Shown: in pieces, positions 6,514 to 11,991 of the stretch | Layout of the letters: the number at the start of each line of letters is the position of its first letter | Position numbering within the stretch: the first letter of the stretch is position 1 | NCBI GenBank assembly: GCA_964426915.1 | Contig: CAYRTD010000122.1 | Coordinates: 1 to 11,991, forward strand | DNA length: 11,991 bases | Direction: 5' to 3' | Source: CAYRTD01 sp964426915 | Lineage (GTDB): Bacteria > Bacteroidota > Bacteroidia > Bacteroidales > GCA-2748055 | The notes under the pieces: generated by a model | Database searches by the model: none | The model's input: only the letters and a program-made list of their open reading frames with translations | Told to the model about the DNA's origin: nothing | Translations under genes and position numbers: made by a program

Positions 6514-6901
6514 AATTATTCTCATCAAGATCTTCAAATTCAATGTTGGTGTAATTCTCCGCCATTGCAGCTTCACGTTCCTTACTTTTCTCTGGCTCAT
6601 GGTTTTCACCCTGAGTCATGGGATTGTTCTTTTTGATGTAATCAATGGCAGAAACCAGTCCATCAACAAATTTGTCAAAATCTTCCTTGTAAAGAAAAAC
6701 TTTATGCTTCTCGTAAAAGGACTTACCATCACGGTTAAATCTCTTTTTGCTCTCCGTAATGGTCAGGTAGTAATCATCTCTACGGGTAGCTTTAACATCG
6801 AAAAAATAGGTTCTTTTTCCTGCCCTGATAGCTTCAGAAAAAATTTCTTCCCTATTGTTTTTTACAACTTCTTCATTTTTTCCATTTCCGTCTTCCATCA
6901 T
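6509..6901 (-). CDS. DUF3276 PUR-alpha-like nucleic-acid-binding protein
   Basis: This 130-residue protein has a PUR repeat at about residues 22-92: FSEAIRAGKRTYFFDVKATR, DDYYLTITESKKRF, then FYEKHKVFLYKEDFDKFVDGLVSAIDYI. This pattern of beta strands and a closing helix is that of DUF3276, found mainly in Bacteroidota and related to Borrelia and eukaryotic PUR proteins, which bind single-stranded DNA or RNA as dimers. The C-terminal 38 residues are acidic and probably disordered. It starts with two consecutive ATG codons; either could be used. A good promoter-like site lies 38 nt upstream. It stands alone, convergent with the MTH1187-type gene. The specific nucleic-acid target is unknown. Confidence 0.9.
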   Translation of the reverse strand: MMEDGNGKNEEVVKNNREEIFSEAIRAGKRTYFFDVKATRRDDYYLTITESKKRFNRDGKSFYEKHKVFLYKEDFDKFVDGLVSAIDYIKKNNPMTQGENHEPEKSKEREAAMAENYTNIEFEDLDENNS

Positions 6902-6938
6902 TAACTCGATTTAGTTTAGGATTAATGCGTTTCAGAAT

Positions 6939-6970
6939 CAAAAATAAAAAAATATTTTAGATTTCCTCAA
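6939..6970 (-). promoter_or_regulatory. Putative Bacteroidota-type promoter of the PUR-domain gene
   Basis: On the minus strand TTG (6968-6970) is followed after 21 nt by TATTTTTG (6939-6946), an exact match to TAnnTTTG at standard spacing, 38 nt before the start codon. Confidence 0.5.
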
Positions 6971-7029
6971 TTATAAAGCATTTTGATTTTTTTTTATACT
7001 TATTCATAAGCTTTTAAATTTTAATTCGT

Positions 7030-7362
7030 GTCTGTCCATAATGTCCGAAATACTCATTCAGTGTTAATTCAGTGAGACTATGATTTTGGCCTTCAAAATC
7101 ATTTAGCCGAACTGATCCCGGGCATCAGCCGAGGGATCTCATCAGCGGTATTCGTGACCGCGTTCGCGTAAAGCTTTCCGCGAGCGCTGAAGCTACTCTG
7201 CGGAGGCGCTAGGCGCCTACGCTAAAGCTTCAGCGGCAGCGTGCGGTTGCGAAGCTCGTTATCACTCGGTTCTGCGTTATGCTTGCCCCAAAAATGCTCA
7301 TTTACACCAGTAAACTGTGCTTTTTGGGGCTTGTGCCTCCGCACGTGATCGCAAGCCCCGAT
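7030..7362 (+). repeat. Dispersed modular repeat, copy 4 (longest, with GC-rich palindromic core)
   Basis: It starts GTCTGTCCATAATGTCC and is identical to copy 5 for 38 nt (7030-7067 = 11892-11929). A hairpin ATGATTTTG/CAAAATCAT (7080-7102) follows. A GC-rich block (7158-7253) is absent from copy 5. The next 25 nt (7254-7278) are identical to copy 5, and 7271-7332 matches copy 3 with two differences. The GC-rich core holds nested palindromes: 10-bp arms CGCTGAAGCT/AGCTTCAGCG (7185-7194, 7226-7235) enclosing AGGCGC-TAG-GCGCCT (7204-7218). The right boundary is unclear: the TTATTGACAGAC end is not found. It lies between the divergent PUR-domain and nusB genes. The remaining stretch, 7363-7475, shows nothing I can identify. 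Confidence 0.75.
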
Positions 7363-7475
7363 TAATTGCAGGAAAGACTTAGTTCCCACACATTGGGATC
7401 CAAACATTTCACTCTCTTCACAGGCACCTGTTAAAATAAAAGCTTTCTGGGATGAGAAGGCCTGATTCATTTTAA

Positions 7476-7502
7476 TTTGTCCAAAAAAAATATGTACATT
7501 TG
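7476..7502 (+). promoter_or_regulatory. Putative nusB promoter
   Basis: TACATTTG (7495-7502), followed by C, matches the Bacteroidota -7 element TAnnTTTG exactly. TTTG at 7476-7479 could be the -33 element, although the 15-nt gap is shorter than usual. The nusB ATG lies 32 nt downstream. Confidence 0.45.
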
Positions 7503-7534
7503 CAGCCGGATATAAAAAAATCTTGTTCTTTACA

Positions 7535-8485
7535 ATGATAAGCAGAAGGCTTTTAAGGATTAAAGTGTTACAGGTTCTATACGCTTATTATAAATCTGAT
7601 CAAAAGGATTTAAATAAGTCGGAAAAGGAATTATTTTTTAGTATAAATAAGGCATACGATCTGTTTTATTACATACTTTTACTAGGTGTGGAGGTAGTTG
7701 ATTATGCGGAATCACGCATCGAGCTTGCGAAGAATAAAAGAATGCCCAGTGAGGAGGATCTTAATCCGAATACCCGGTTTATTGAGAATTCTTTTATCCG
7801 GCAGTTAAGGAGTAATCGACAGTTTAGGAGATTTTTGGATACTGCTAAAATAAATTGGGCTAATCATCCTGAATTTATAAAAGAGCTTTATAATTTGCTC
7901 CTGACTCATCCGGAGTATCAGGAATACATGAACTCAGAGGATCAGGATTATAATAAGGATAAAAAGATAATCATCCGTTTTTTTAATGATATTGTTTTCC
8001 CCAGCGATTCATTACACCAGATACTGGAAGAAAAAAGCATTTACTGGAATGACGATCTTGAATTTGTTATCTCGATGGTTATTAAGGCCGTAAAAAAGTT
8101 CAAAAGCAGCAGTACTGAAGACATGGAACTGCCCGATCTTTTCAAAAATGATGAGGACCGGGAATTCGTTAAAAAACTATTCAGAAAAGCTACTGTTTAC
8201 CGTGACATGAGCCTGGACCTGATCGAAAAGAAAGCGAGTAACTGGGATTTGGAAAGGATTGCGTTCATGGATGTATTGATTATGCAACTGGCCATAACAG
8301 AAATGATTGAATTCAAGTCTATTCCCACAAAGGTGACCTTAAATGAATTTCTTGAAATCGCTAAATTCTATAGCACAGAAAAAAGTAATACCTTTATTAA
8401 CGGAGTACTCGACAAAATAATGCAACAACTCAAGGAAGAAAAGAAAATTGTTAAAACAGGAAGAGGACTTATCGGAGAAATTTAA
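7535..8485 (+). CDS. nusB: Transcription antitermination factor NusB (long Bacteroidota form)
   Basis: NusB binds boxA RNA with NusE (S10) and supports antitermination of rRNA operons. This protein has 316 residues from the ATG at 7535; a 4-residue-longer TTG start at 7523 is less likely because the family begins MISRRLLRIKVLQVLYAYY. Bacteroidota NusB is about twice the length of the roughly 140-residue E. coli protein. The canonical NusB core is at the C-terminus: SNWDLERIAFMDVLIMQLAI (about residues 231-250), PTKVTLNEFLEIAKFYS and SNTFINGVLDKI. The N-terminal part keeps the first NusB helix, followed by a large insertion (about residues 60-190) rich in charged helices. It opens a plus-strand cluster: the DUF1573 gene begins 6 nt after its stop. 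Confidence 0.95.
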   Translation: MISRRLLRIKVLQVLYAYYKSDQKDLNKSEKELFFSINKAYDLFYYILLLGVEVVDYAESRIELAKNKRMPSEEDLNPNTRFIENSFIRQLRSNRQFRRFLDTAKINWANHPEFIKELYNLLLTHPEYQEYMNSEDQDYNKDKKIIIRFFNDIVFPSDSLHQILEEKSIYWNDDLEFVISMVIKAVKKFKSSSTEDMELPDLFKNDEDREFVKKLFRKATVYRDMSLDLIEKKASNWDLERIAFMDVLIMQLAITEMIEFKSIPTKVTLNEFLEIAKFYSTEKSNTFINGVLDKIMQQLKEEKKIVKTGRGLIGEI

Positions 8486-8491
8486 TTTGTC

Positions 8492-8917
8492 ATGAGAAGT
8501 ATTATTGTTTTTATATTATCAGGCTTTCTTGTTTTTTCCTGTAATGAAACTGGCAAGGCAGGCTCAGAATCCTCACAGGAGAAGGATAGCACTGTCAATG
8601 GTTCGGCCAGGGTGCAATTTTATGAAACCCGACATGATTTTGGAAAAGTTGCTCAAGGTGAGAAGGTTGGATGGTATTTTAAATATAAAAATACAGGAGA
8701 TGTTCCTCTGATTATAGAAAGAGTAACTGCTACCTGTGGATGCACTGTTCCCGAATATACAAAAGAACCTCTGCCGCCCGGAGAAGAGGGAAGCATTAAG
8801 GTTATGTATGATTCAAAAGGAAGATCCGGTAAGGACTTTAAAACCGTAACAGTAGAAACAAATGCTGAAAACAATATAGTAAAACTGGAATTAACAGTAG
8901 AAGTATTAACTCAATAA
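8492..8917 (+). CDS. DUF1573 lipoprotein
   Basis: This 141-residue protein has a lipoprotein signal peptide (MRSIIVFILSGFLVFSC, lipidation at Cys17) and an Ser/Glu-rich linker. A single DUF1573 Ig-like domain then runs from about residue 41, marked by HDFGKVAQGEKV, the conserved TATCGCTVPEY (about 80-90), PLPPGEEGSIKVMYDSKGR and a final VETNAEN. DUF1573 proteins are abundant in Bacteroidota envelopes; the domain is related to ASH/MSP Ig folds and has no defined biochemical function. The paired cysteines in TCGC may form a disulfide or be modified. Position between nusB and yajC is a common gene order in the phylum, and tight spacing (6 nt and 12 nt) supports co-transcription. Confidence 0.92.
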   Translation: MRSIIVFILSGFLVFSCNETGKAGSESSQEKDSTVNGSARVQFYETRHDFGKVAQGEKVGWYFKYKNTGDVPLIIERVTATCGCTVPEYTKEPLPPGEEGSIKVMYDSKGRSGKDFKTVTVETNAENNIVKLELTVEVLTQ

Positions 8918-8929
8918 ATATATTTTAAA

Positions 8930-9247
8930 ATGGATTTTTTAACGATTATTTTACAGGAACCGGCTTCACCCAGCCCTTTGACTTCCCTTTTGCCTCTTTT
9001 GCTGATCATTGTAGTGTTTTATTTTTTCATGATCCGTCCACAAGTAAAAAAGCAAAAGGAGCTTAAAAATTACAGAAGTTCAATTTCAAAAGGAGAAAAA
9101 ATTGTAACTACAGGAGGAATTTATGGTAAGGTAACCGATATTAAGGAACAAACACTGACTGTGGAAATAGCCGATAACGTCAGAATCAAGGTTGATAAAA
9201 ATGCCGTACTTAAAGATCCGAGCGATATTAGTACCATGCAGAAGTAA
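8930..9247 (+). CDS. yajC: Preprotein translocase subunit YajC
   Basis: YajC is a small accessory component of the Sec translocon, associated with SecDF in the inner membrane. This 105-residue protein has a short periplasmic N-terminus, one membrane helix (about residues 18-35, PLLLIIVVFYFFMIRP), the family hallmark RPQVKKQKE directly after it, and a cytoplasmic beta-rich domain including GEKIVTTGGIYGKV (about residues 54-67) and VRIKVDKNAV. Length and motif order are normal. It ends the first transcription unit of the cluster: downstream lie a hairpin and a 316-nt gap. Confidence 0.96.
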   Translation: MDFLTIILQEPASPSPLTSLLPLLLIIVVFYFFMIRPQVKKQKELKNYRSSISKGEKIVTTGGIYGKVTDIKEQTLTVEIADNVRIKVDKNAVLKDPSDISTMQK

Positions 9248-9302
9248 GGCGGGTTCATGACTCTTTAAAGAAAGGTATCAAAATATATCTAAAGTCAACC
9301 TG

Positions 9303-9352
9303 AAACTGGTGTGATCACCTGGTAATTGACCCAAATTCACACCGGTTTGTTT
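9303..9352 (+). terminator. Hairpin downstream of yajC, probable terminator
   Basis: AAACTGGTGTGA (9303-9314) pairs with TCACACCGGTTT (9337-9348): 12 pairs, one of them G-U, with a 22-nt loop. A T-rich TTTGTTT run follows. The loop is larger and the T-tract weaker than in a classic intrinsic terminator, so a regulatory or processing role is also possible. The rest of the 9248-9563 gap has no open frame and no other recognisable structure apart from the promoter-like site near its end. Confidence 0.5.
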
Positions 9353-9536
9353 CATGCCCTAAAAATAAGAGTACTAAACAAGATGCAGTATTCTTAAAAG
9401 GCAGTAGAAGAAATTATTGAGTTTATTACTCTATAGTTGTACAGGCTATTGAAGTGCGGATTATCAGGAGTTTTATAATTTATGTATGAAATAATTTAGT
9501 GAAACTGCAGTCTGTATATTTTTTCTGCTTTTTTTA

Positions 9537-9544
9537 TACCTTTG
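9537..9544 (+). promoter_or_regulatory. Putative -7 element for the ybbR-coaE unit
   Basis: TACCTTTG matches TAnnTTTG exactly and lies 19 nt before the TTG start of the YbbR-like gene, in a T-rich stretch. No good -33 TTTG is seen at the expected distance. Confidence 0.4.
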
Positions 9545-9563
9545 AATAAAAACCAGGGTCATT

Positions 9564-10559
9564 TTGAAAACAAATTTTTTCAACAGATTTTCCGCATTAA
9601 TAAATCATAGAAGGACAGGATTCCGGAGGAAAGCCTTTATTTTTTCTTTTTTTCTGATCGTGGCTGTAATTATCTGGTTTCTGAAAGCTCTGGAGAAAAA
9701 TTATACCACCCAAATTGATTATCCCGTAAGGTACCGTAATTTTCCCAATGATAAGACCCTTGTCGGAGAACTTCCGGATCATCTTAAACTCAATGTATAT
9801 GCCCACGGTTATGTGTTATTGCAGCATAAGATAAGTTCCCGGTATATTCCCTTGGTAATCAGCGTAAATTCTTTTTCGCTTAAACAACTGAGAGGCCAGG
9901 ATTCGGGTTTTTATTTTCTGGAAACAAGGTTTCTTAAAGATTATGTTAGCAAGCAACTGAGTTCGGAATTTGAAATACTTGAAATATCTCCCGATTCGCT
10001 TTTTTTTCCATTTGCAGAAGTAATTGAAAAAAAGCTTCCTGTCAGAGCTGCATTTGATTTTCAACCTGACAAGCAAATGATTATTCGTTTTGGACCTGTG
10101 ATCATCCCTGATTCAGTTTTTGTAACCGGACCTGATTATATCCTGGATACATTGAAATATGTTAATACCCGGGAAAAAGATTTTGGTGTACTTTCGGGAG
10201 ACAGGAAACTGGATGTTCAATTAAAGCCCATTAGACATAGTACGCTAAAGCCCCAAAAGGTGGAGGTAAAGATCGAGATGGAAAAATTTACTGAGAAAAC
10301 CCTGTATGTACCTCTGAGAGTTGAAGGAGTACCTGATAGTCTCCAGGTGGTTACCTTCCCCAGGGAGATTAGCCTGAGTTGTCAGGTTGGACTTACTAAC
10401 TACGAAAGAGTGCAGCCAGGATCGTTTAAGCTAAGTGTTGAATATTCCGACATAGCCGAAGGCAGAGAAAGTTTGAATGTTAAGCTTTCCTCAGCACCCG
10501 ATTATGTCAGGTCTGTTGAGTATACCCCCAAGACTGTAGAATATCTTATTCAGAAATAA
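9564..10559 (+). CDS. YbbR-like (CdaR-type) membrane-anchored protein
   Basis: This 331-residue protein has a basic N-terminus, one membrane anchor (about residues 24-41, AFIFSFFLIVAVIIWFLK), and an extracytoplasmic region of beta-rich repeats of the YbbR type. Examples include IDYPVRYRNFPNDKTLVGELPD near residue 51, LFFPFAEVIEKKLPVRAAF near 147 and TLYVPLRVEGVPDSLQVV near 251, ending with VRSVEYTPKTVEYL. In Firmicutes the YbbR protein CdaR regulates the cyclic-di-AMP synthase CdaA; the Bacteroidota role is not established and no cdaA is visible in the window. The start is TTG: no ATG lies in frame before about residue 170, and the membrane anchor requires the upstream start. The stop codon overlaps the coaE start by one base (TAATG), suggesting translational coupling. 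Confidence 0.82.
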   Translation: MKTNFFNRFSALINHRRTGFRRKAFIFSFFLIVAVIIWFLKALEKNYTTQIDYPVRYRNFPNDKTLVGELPDHLKLNVYAHGYVLLQHKISSRYIPLVISVNSFSLKQLRGQDSGFYFLETRFLKDYVSKQLSSEFEILEISPDSLFFPFAEVIEKKLPVRAAFDFQPDKQMIIRFGPVIIPDSVFVTGPDYILDTLKYVNTREKDFGVLSGDRKLDVQLKPIRHSTLKPQKVEVKIEMEKFTEKTLYVPLRVEGVPDSLQVVTFPREISLSCQVGLTNYERVQPGSFKLSVEYSDIAEGRESLNVKLSSAPDYVRSVEYTPKTVEYLIQK

Positions 10560-11149
10560 TGCTTAAGATTGGATTAACCGGAGGAATAGGGAGTGGGAAA
10601 TCTACTGTGTCCCGGATTTTTAGGCACATAAAAATCCCTGTTTATGAAGCAGATATAGAGGCAAAGCGATTAATGGCTACCTGGCCCTCATTGAAATCCG
10701 GTATCATGGACCTGCTTGGTGAGCAGGCCTATATTAACGGTAATCTAAATAACAAATATATTGCTTCCATAGTCTTTAATAATCCGGAAAAATTGAAAGA
10801 GCTTAATAAAATAGTTCATCCTGCTGTGAGGACCGATTTTTATAACTGGGCGAGTAAAAGGGAGAACCACCCTTATATCGTGGAGGAGGCTGCAATTCTT
10901 TTTGAATCAGGGCATTATAAGGATTTTGACTATACGATTTTTGTGAGCGCCAATGAAGATCTTAGAATCCAAAGGGTTATGCAAAGAGATTCTGCTAAAA
11001 GAGAGGATGTTCTCAAAAGGATAAAAGAACAACTTCCCGAAGAAGATAAAATAGATCGGAGTGATTTTGTTATCAATAATAATCCGGATGATTTAATTCT
11101 TATTCAGGTTCTGGAATTACATAATAAATTTATTTCTTTGCAGGACTAA
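10559..11149 (+). CDS. coaE: Dephospho-CoA kinase
   Basis: CoaE phosphorylates the 3'-hydroxyl of dephospho-CoA with ATP, the last step of coenzyme A synthesis, in the cytosol. The 196-residue protein has the P-loop GGIGSGKST at residues 8-16, an acidic DIEAKRL segment near residue 32 equivalent to the family's substrate-side D-x-x-A motif, LNKIVHPAVR near 80-90, VEEAAILFESG near 102-112, and the lid/adenine region QRVMQRD...R (about 137-153), ending in DFVINNN. Length and motifs are complete. It overlaps the YbbR-like gene by one nucleotide and is followed 18 nt later by the TerB-DnaJ gene, so all three are probably one transcript. Confidence 0.96.
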   Translation: MLKIGLTGGIGSGKSTVSRIFRHIKIPVYEADIEAKRLMATWPSLKSGIMDLLGEQAYINGNLNNKYIASIVFNNPEKLKELNKIVHPAVRTDFYNWASKRENHPYIVEEAAILFESGHYKDFDYTIFVSANEDLRIQRVMQRDSAKREDVLKRIKEQLPEEDKIDRSDFVINNNPDDLILIQVLELHNKFISLQD

Positions 11150-11167
11150 AATAAAGAACATCAATTT

Positions 11168-11890
11168 ATGGGCAAATTTACAAAATGGATAGCAGGAGGA
11201 CTTGGATGGGCGTTTTTCGGACCTCTTGGTGGTTTACTTGGTTTTCTGATCGGAAGTGCTTTCGATGATCAGGGAATTCCTAAATTCCAGGGAATCCCTG
11301 GCAGAACGACTCCAGGTGATTTTGCAATGAGTTTACTTGTACTGGTTTCTACAGTAATGAAAGCAGACGGAAAAGTTTTAAAATCCGAACTCGATTTTGT
11401 GAAGGCTTATTTTGTGCGGAACTTTGGAGAAAGTTCAGCTAGTGAGGCTATAATGATGTTGAGAGATCTCCTGAAAAGGGAAGTTGATCTTAAAGCTGTA
11501 TCTCAGCAAATAAAAGTCAGACTTGATTATTCATCCAGGTTGCAGATGATGCATTTTCTCTATGGAATTGCAAATGCCGATGGGGTAATCGGACCTGCAG
11601 AAAAAGTTGTACTGCAGAAAATTGCCGGATATCTTGGCATTAGTACAAAAGACCGGGAATCGATACTTTCGATGTTCGTTCCTTCTACCGATGCAGCCTA
11701 TAAGATTCTTGAAATAAGCCCTGAAGCGAGTAATGAAGATGTTAAAAAGGCTTACCGGAAAATGGCCATGAAATATCATCCGGATAAAGTTTCTTATCTG
11801 GGAGAGGATTTTAAAAAGGTGGCAAATGAAAAATTCCGTAAAGTTAGTGAAGCCTATGAATCCATCAGGAAAGAAAGAGGCTTTAATTAG
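11168..11890 (+). CDS. TerB-DnaJ (DjlA-like) co-chaperone
   Basis: This 240-residue protein starts with a glycine-rich hydrophobic segment (residues 8-30) that may insert in or associate with the membrane. A TerB-like helical domain (about 50-170) follows, with paired acidic motifs KADGKVLKSE (65-74) and NADGVIGPAE (136-145). A C-terminal J domain (about 175-240) carries the Hsp70-activating HPD at 204-206 within KYHPDKV. This order is that of DjlA-type proteins, which recruit DnaK at the inner membrane. The J domain is complete but nothing follows it. The TAG stop (11888-11890) lies inside the extended terminal sequence ATTAGAGTCTGTC of repeat copy 5, so the present stop may be supplied by the element. 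Confidence 0.9.
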   Translation: MGKFTKWIAGGLGWAFFGPLGGLLGFLIGSAFDDQGIPKFQGIPGRTTPGDFAMSLLVLVSTVMKADGKVLKSELDFVKAYFVRNFGESSASEAIMMLRDLLKREVDLKAVSQQIKVRLDYSSRLQMMHFLYGIANADGVIGPAEKVVLQKIAGYLGISTKDRESILSMFVPSTDAAYKILEISPEASNEDVKKAYRKMAMKYHPDKVSYLGEDFKKVANEKFRKVSEAYESIRKERGFN

Positions 11891-11991
11891 AGTCTGTCCA
11901 TAATGTCCGAAATACTCATTCAGTGTTAAATTTCAACGGTATTCGTGAGCTCGTTATCACTCGGTTCTGCGTTGCTGCAAAAATTTTAAAT
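11886..11991 (+). repeat. Dispersed modular repeat, copy 5 (continues past the window)
   Basis: It begins ATTAGAGTCTGTCCATAATG at the stop codon of the TerB-DnaJ gene. 11892-11929 is identical to 7030-7067 of copy 4, 11937-11948 is identical to 7146-7157, and 11949-11973 is identical to 7254-7278. Relative to copy 4, the hairpin block and the GC-rich block are therefore missing. After TCTGCGTT the sequence changes to GCTGCAAAAATTTTAAAT, a variant not seen in the other copies. The right end lies outside the window. Confidence 0.78.

Noticed and set aside
7222..7470. 82-residue minus-strand open frame
   Set aside because: More than half of it is the repeat sequence of copy 4, including the conserved hairpin. 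The remaining N-terminal part resembles no family, so it is not taken as a gene.
7523..7534. Upstream TTG start for nusB
   Set aside because: The ATG at 7535 gives the usual MISRRLLRIKV beginning of Bacteroidota NusB; the four extra residues are not expected.
865..11991. Possible CRISPR array from the recurring repeats
   Set aside because: Copies are kilobases apart, differ in length and internal blocks, and lack regular spacers or cas genes.

Overview
The window looks like chromosomal DNA of a Bacteroidota bacterium, probably of the Bacteroidales/Marinilabiliales type. Base composition is moderately AT-rich. Promoter-like sites fit the TTG...TAnnTTTG pattern of that phylum's primary sigma factor. 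Several proteins are typical of or restricted to the phylum: a DUF3276 PUR-domain protein, a long NusB with an extra N-terminal region, a DUF1573 lipoprotein, a FeoA-FeoB fusion and a PKD-like gliding/adhesin-type domain remnant.

Left part (1-5100), nearly all on the minus strand. Positions 3-254 hold a broken plus-strand fragment of a PKD-like surface-protein domain. Then come a DUF456 membrane protein, a lipoprotein with a heavy-metal-binding (HMA) domain, an unassigned polytopic membrane protein, and a ferrous-iron uptake unit: a small Cys-rich FeoB-associated membrane protein downstream of a FeoA-FeoB fusion. The feo promoter region carries a 17-bp palindrome that could be a metal-regulator operator.

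Middle (5400-6900): a plus-strand pair made of an unrecognised 249-residue protein and an MTH1187/DUF77 thiamine-binding-like protein, converging on a minus-strand PUR-domain nucleic-acid-binding protein.

Right part (7535-11890): a plus-strand housekeeping cluster of nusB, a DUF1573 lipoprotein, yajC, a YbbR-like protein, coaE and a TerB-DnaJ (DjlA-like) protein. It covers transcription antitermination, the Sec accessory subunit, envelope functions and coenzyme A synthesis. A 316-nt intergenic stretch with a hairpin and a new promoter-like site splits it into two units.

The most unusual content lies between the genes. Five copies of one modular, non-coding repeat family occupy five intergenic spaces (865-980 inverted, 2170-2333, 5228-5367, 7030-about 7362, 11886-window end). 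They share GTCTGTC[C/A]ATAA terminal inverted repeats, extended to ATTAGAGTCTGTC in two copies, and exchange internal blocks, including a conserved 46-nt hairpin. The family looks like a MITE or REP-like non-autonomous element. No transposase is encoded in the window. I did not find a defence system, CRISPR array, tRNA or rRNA here.
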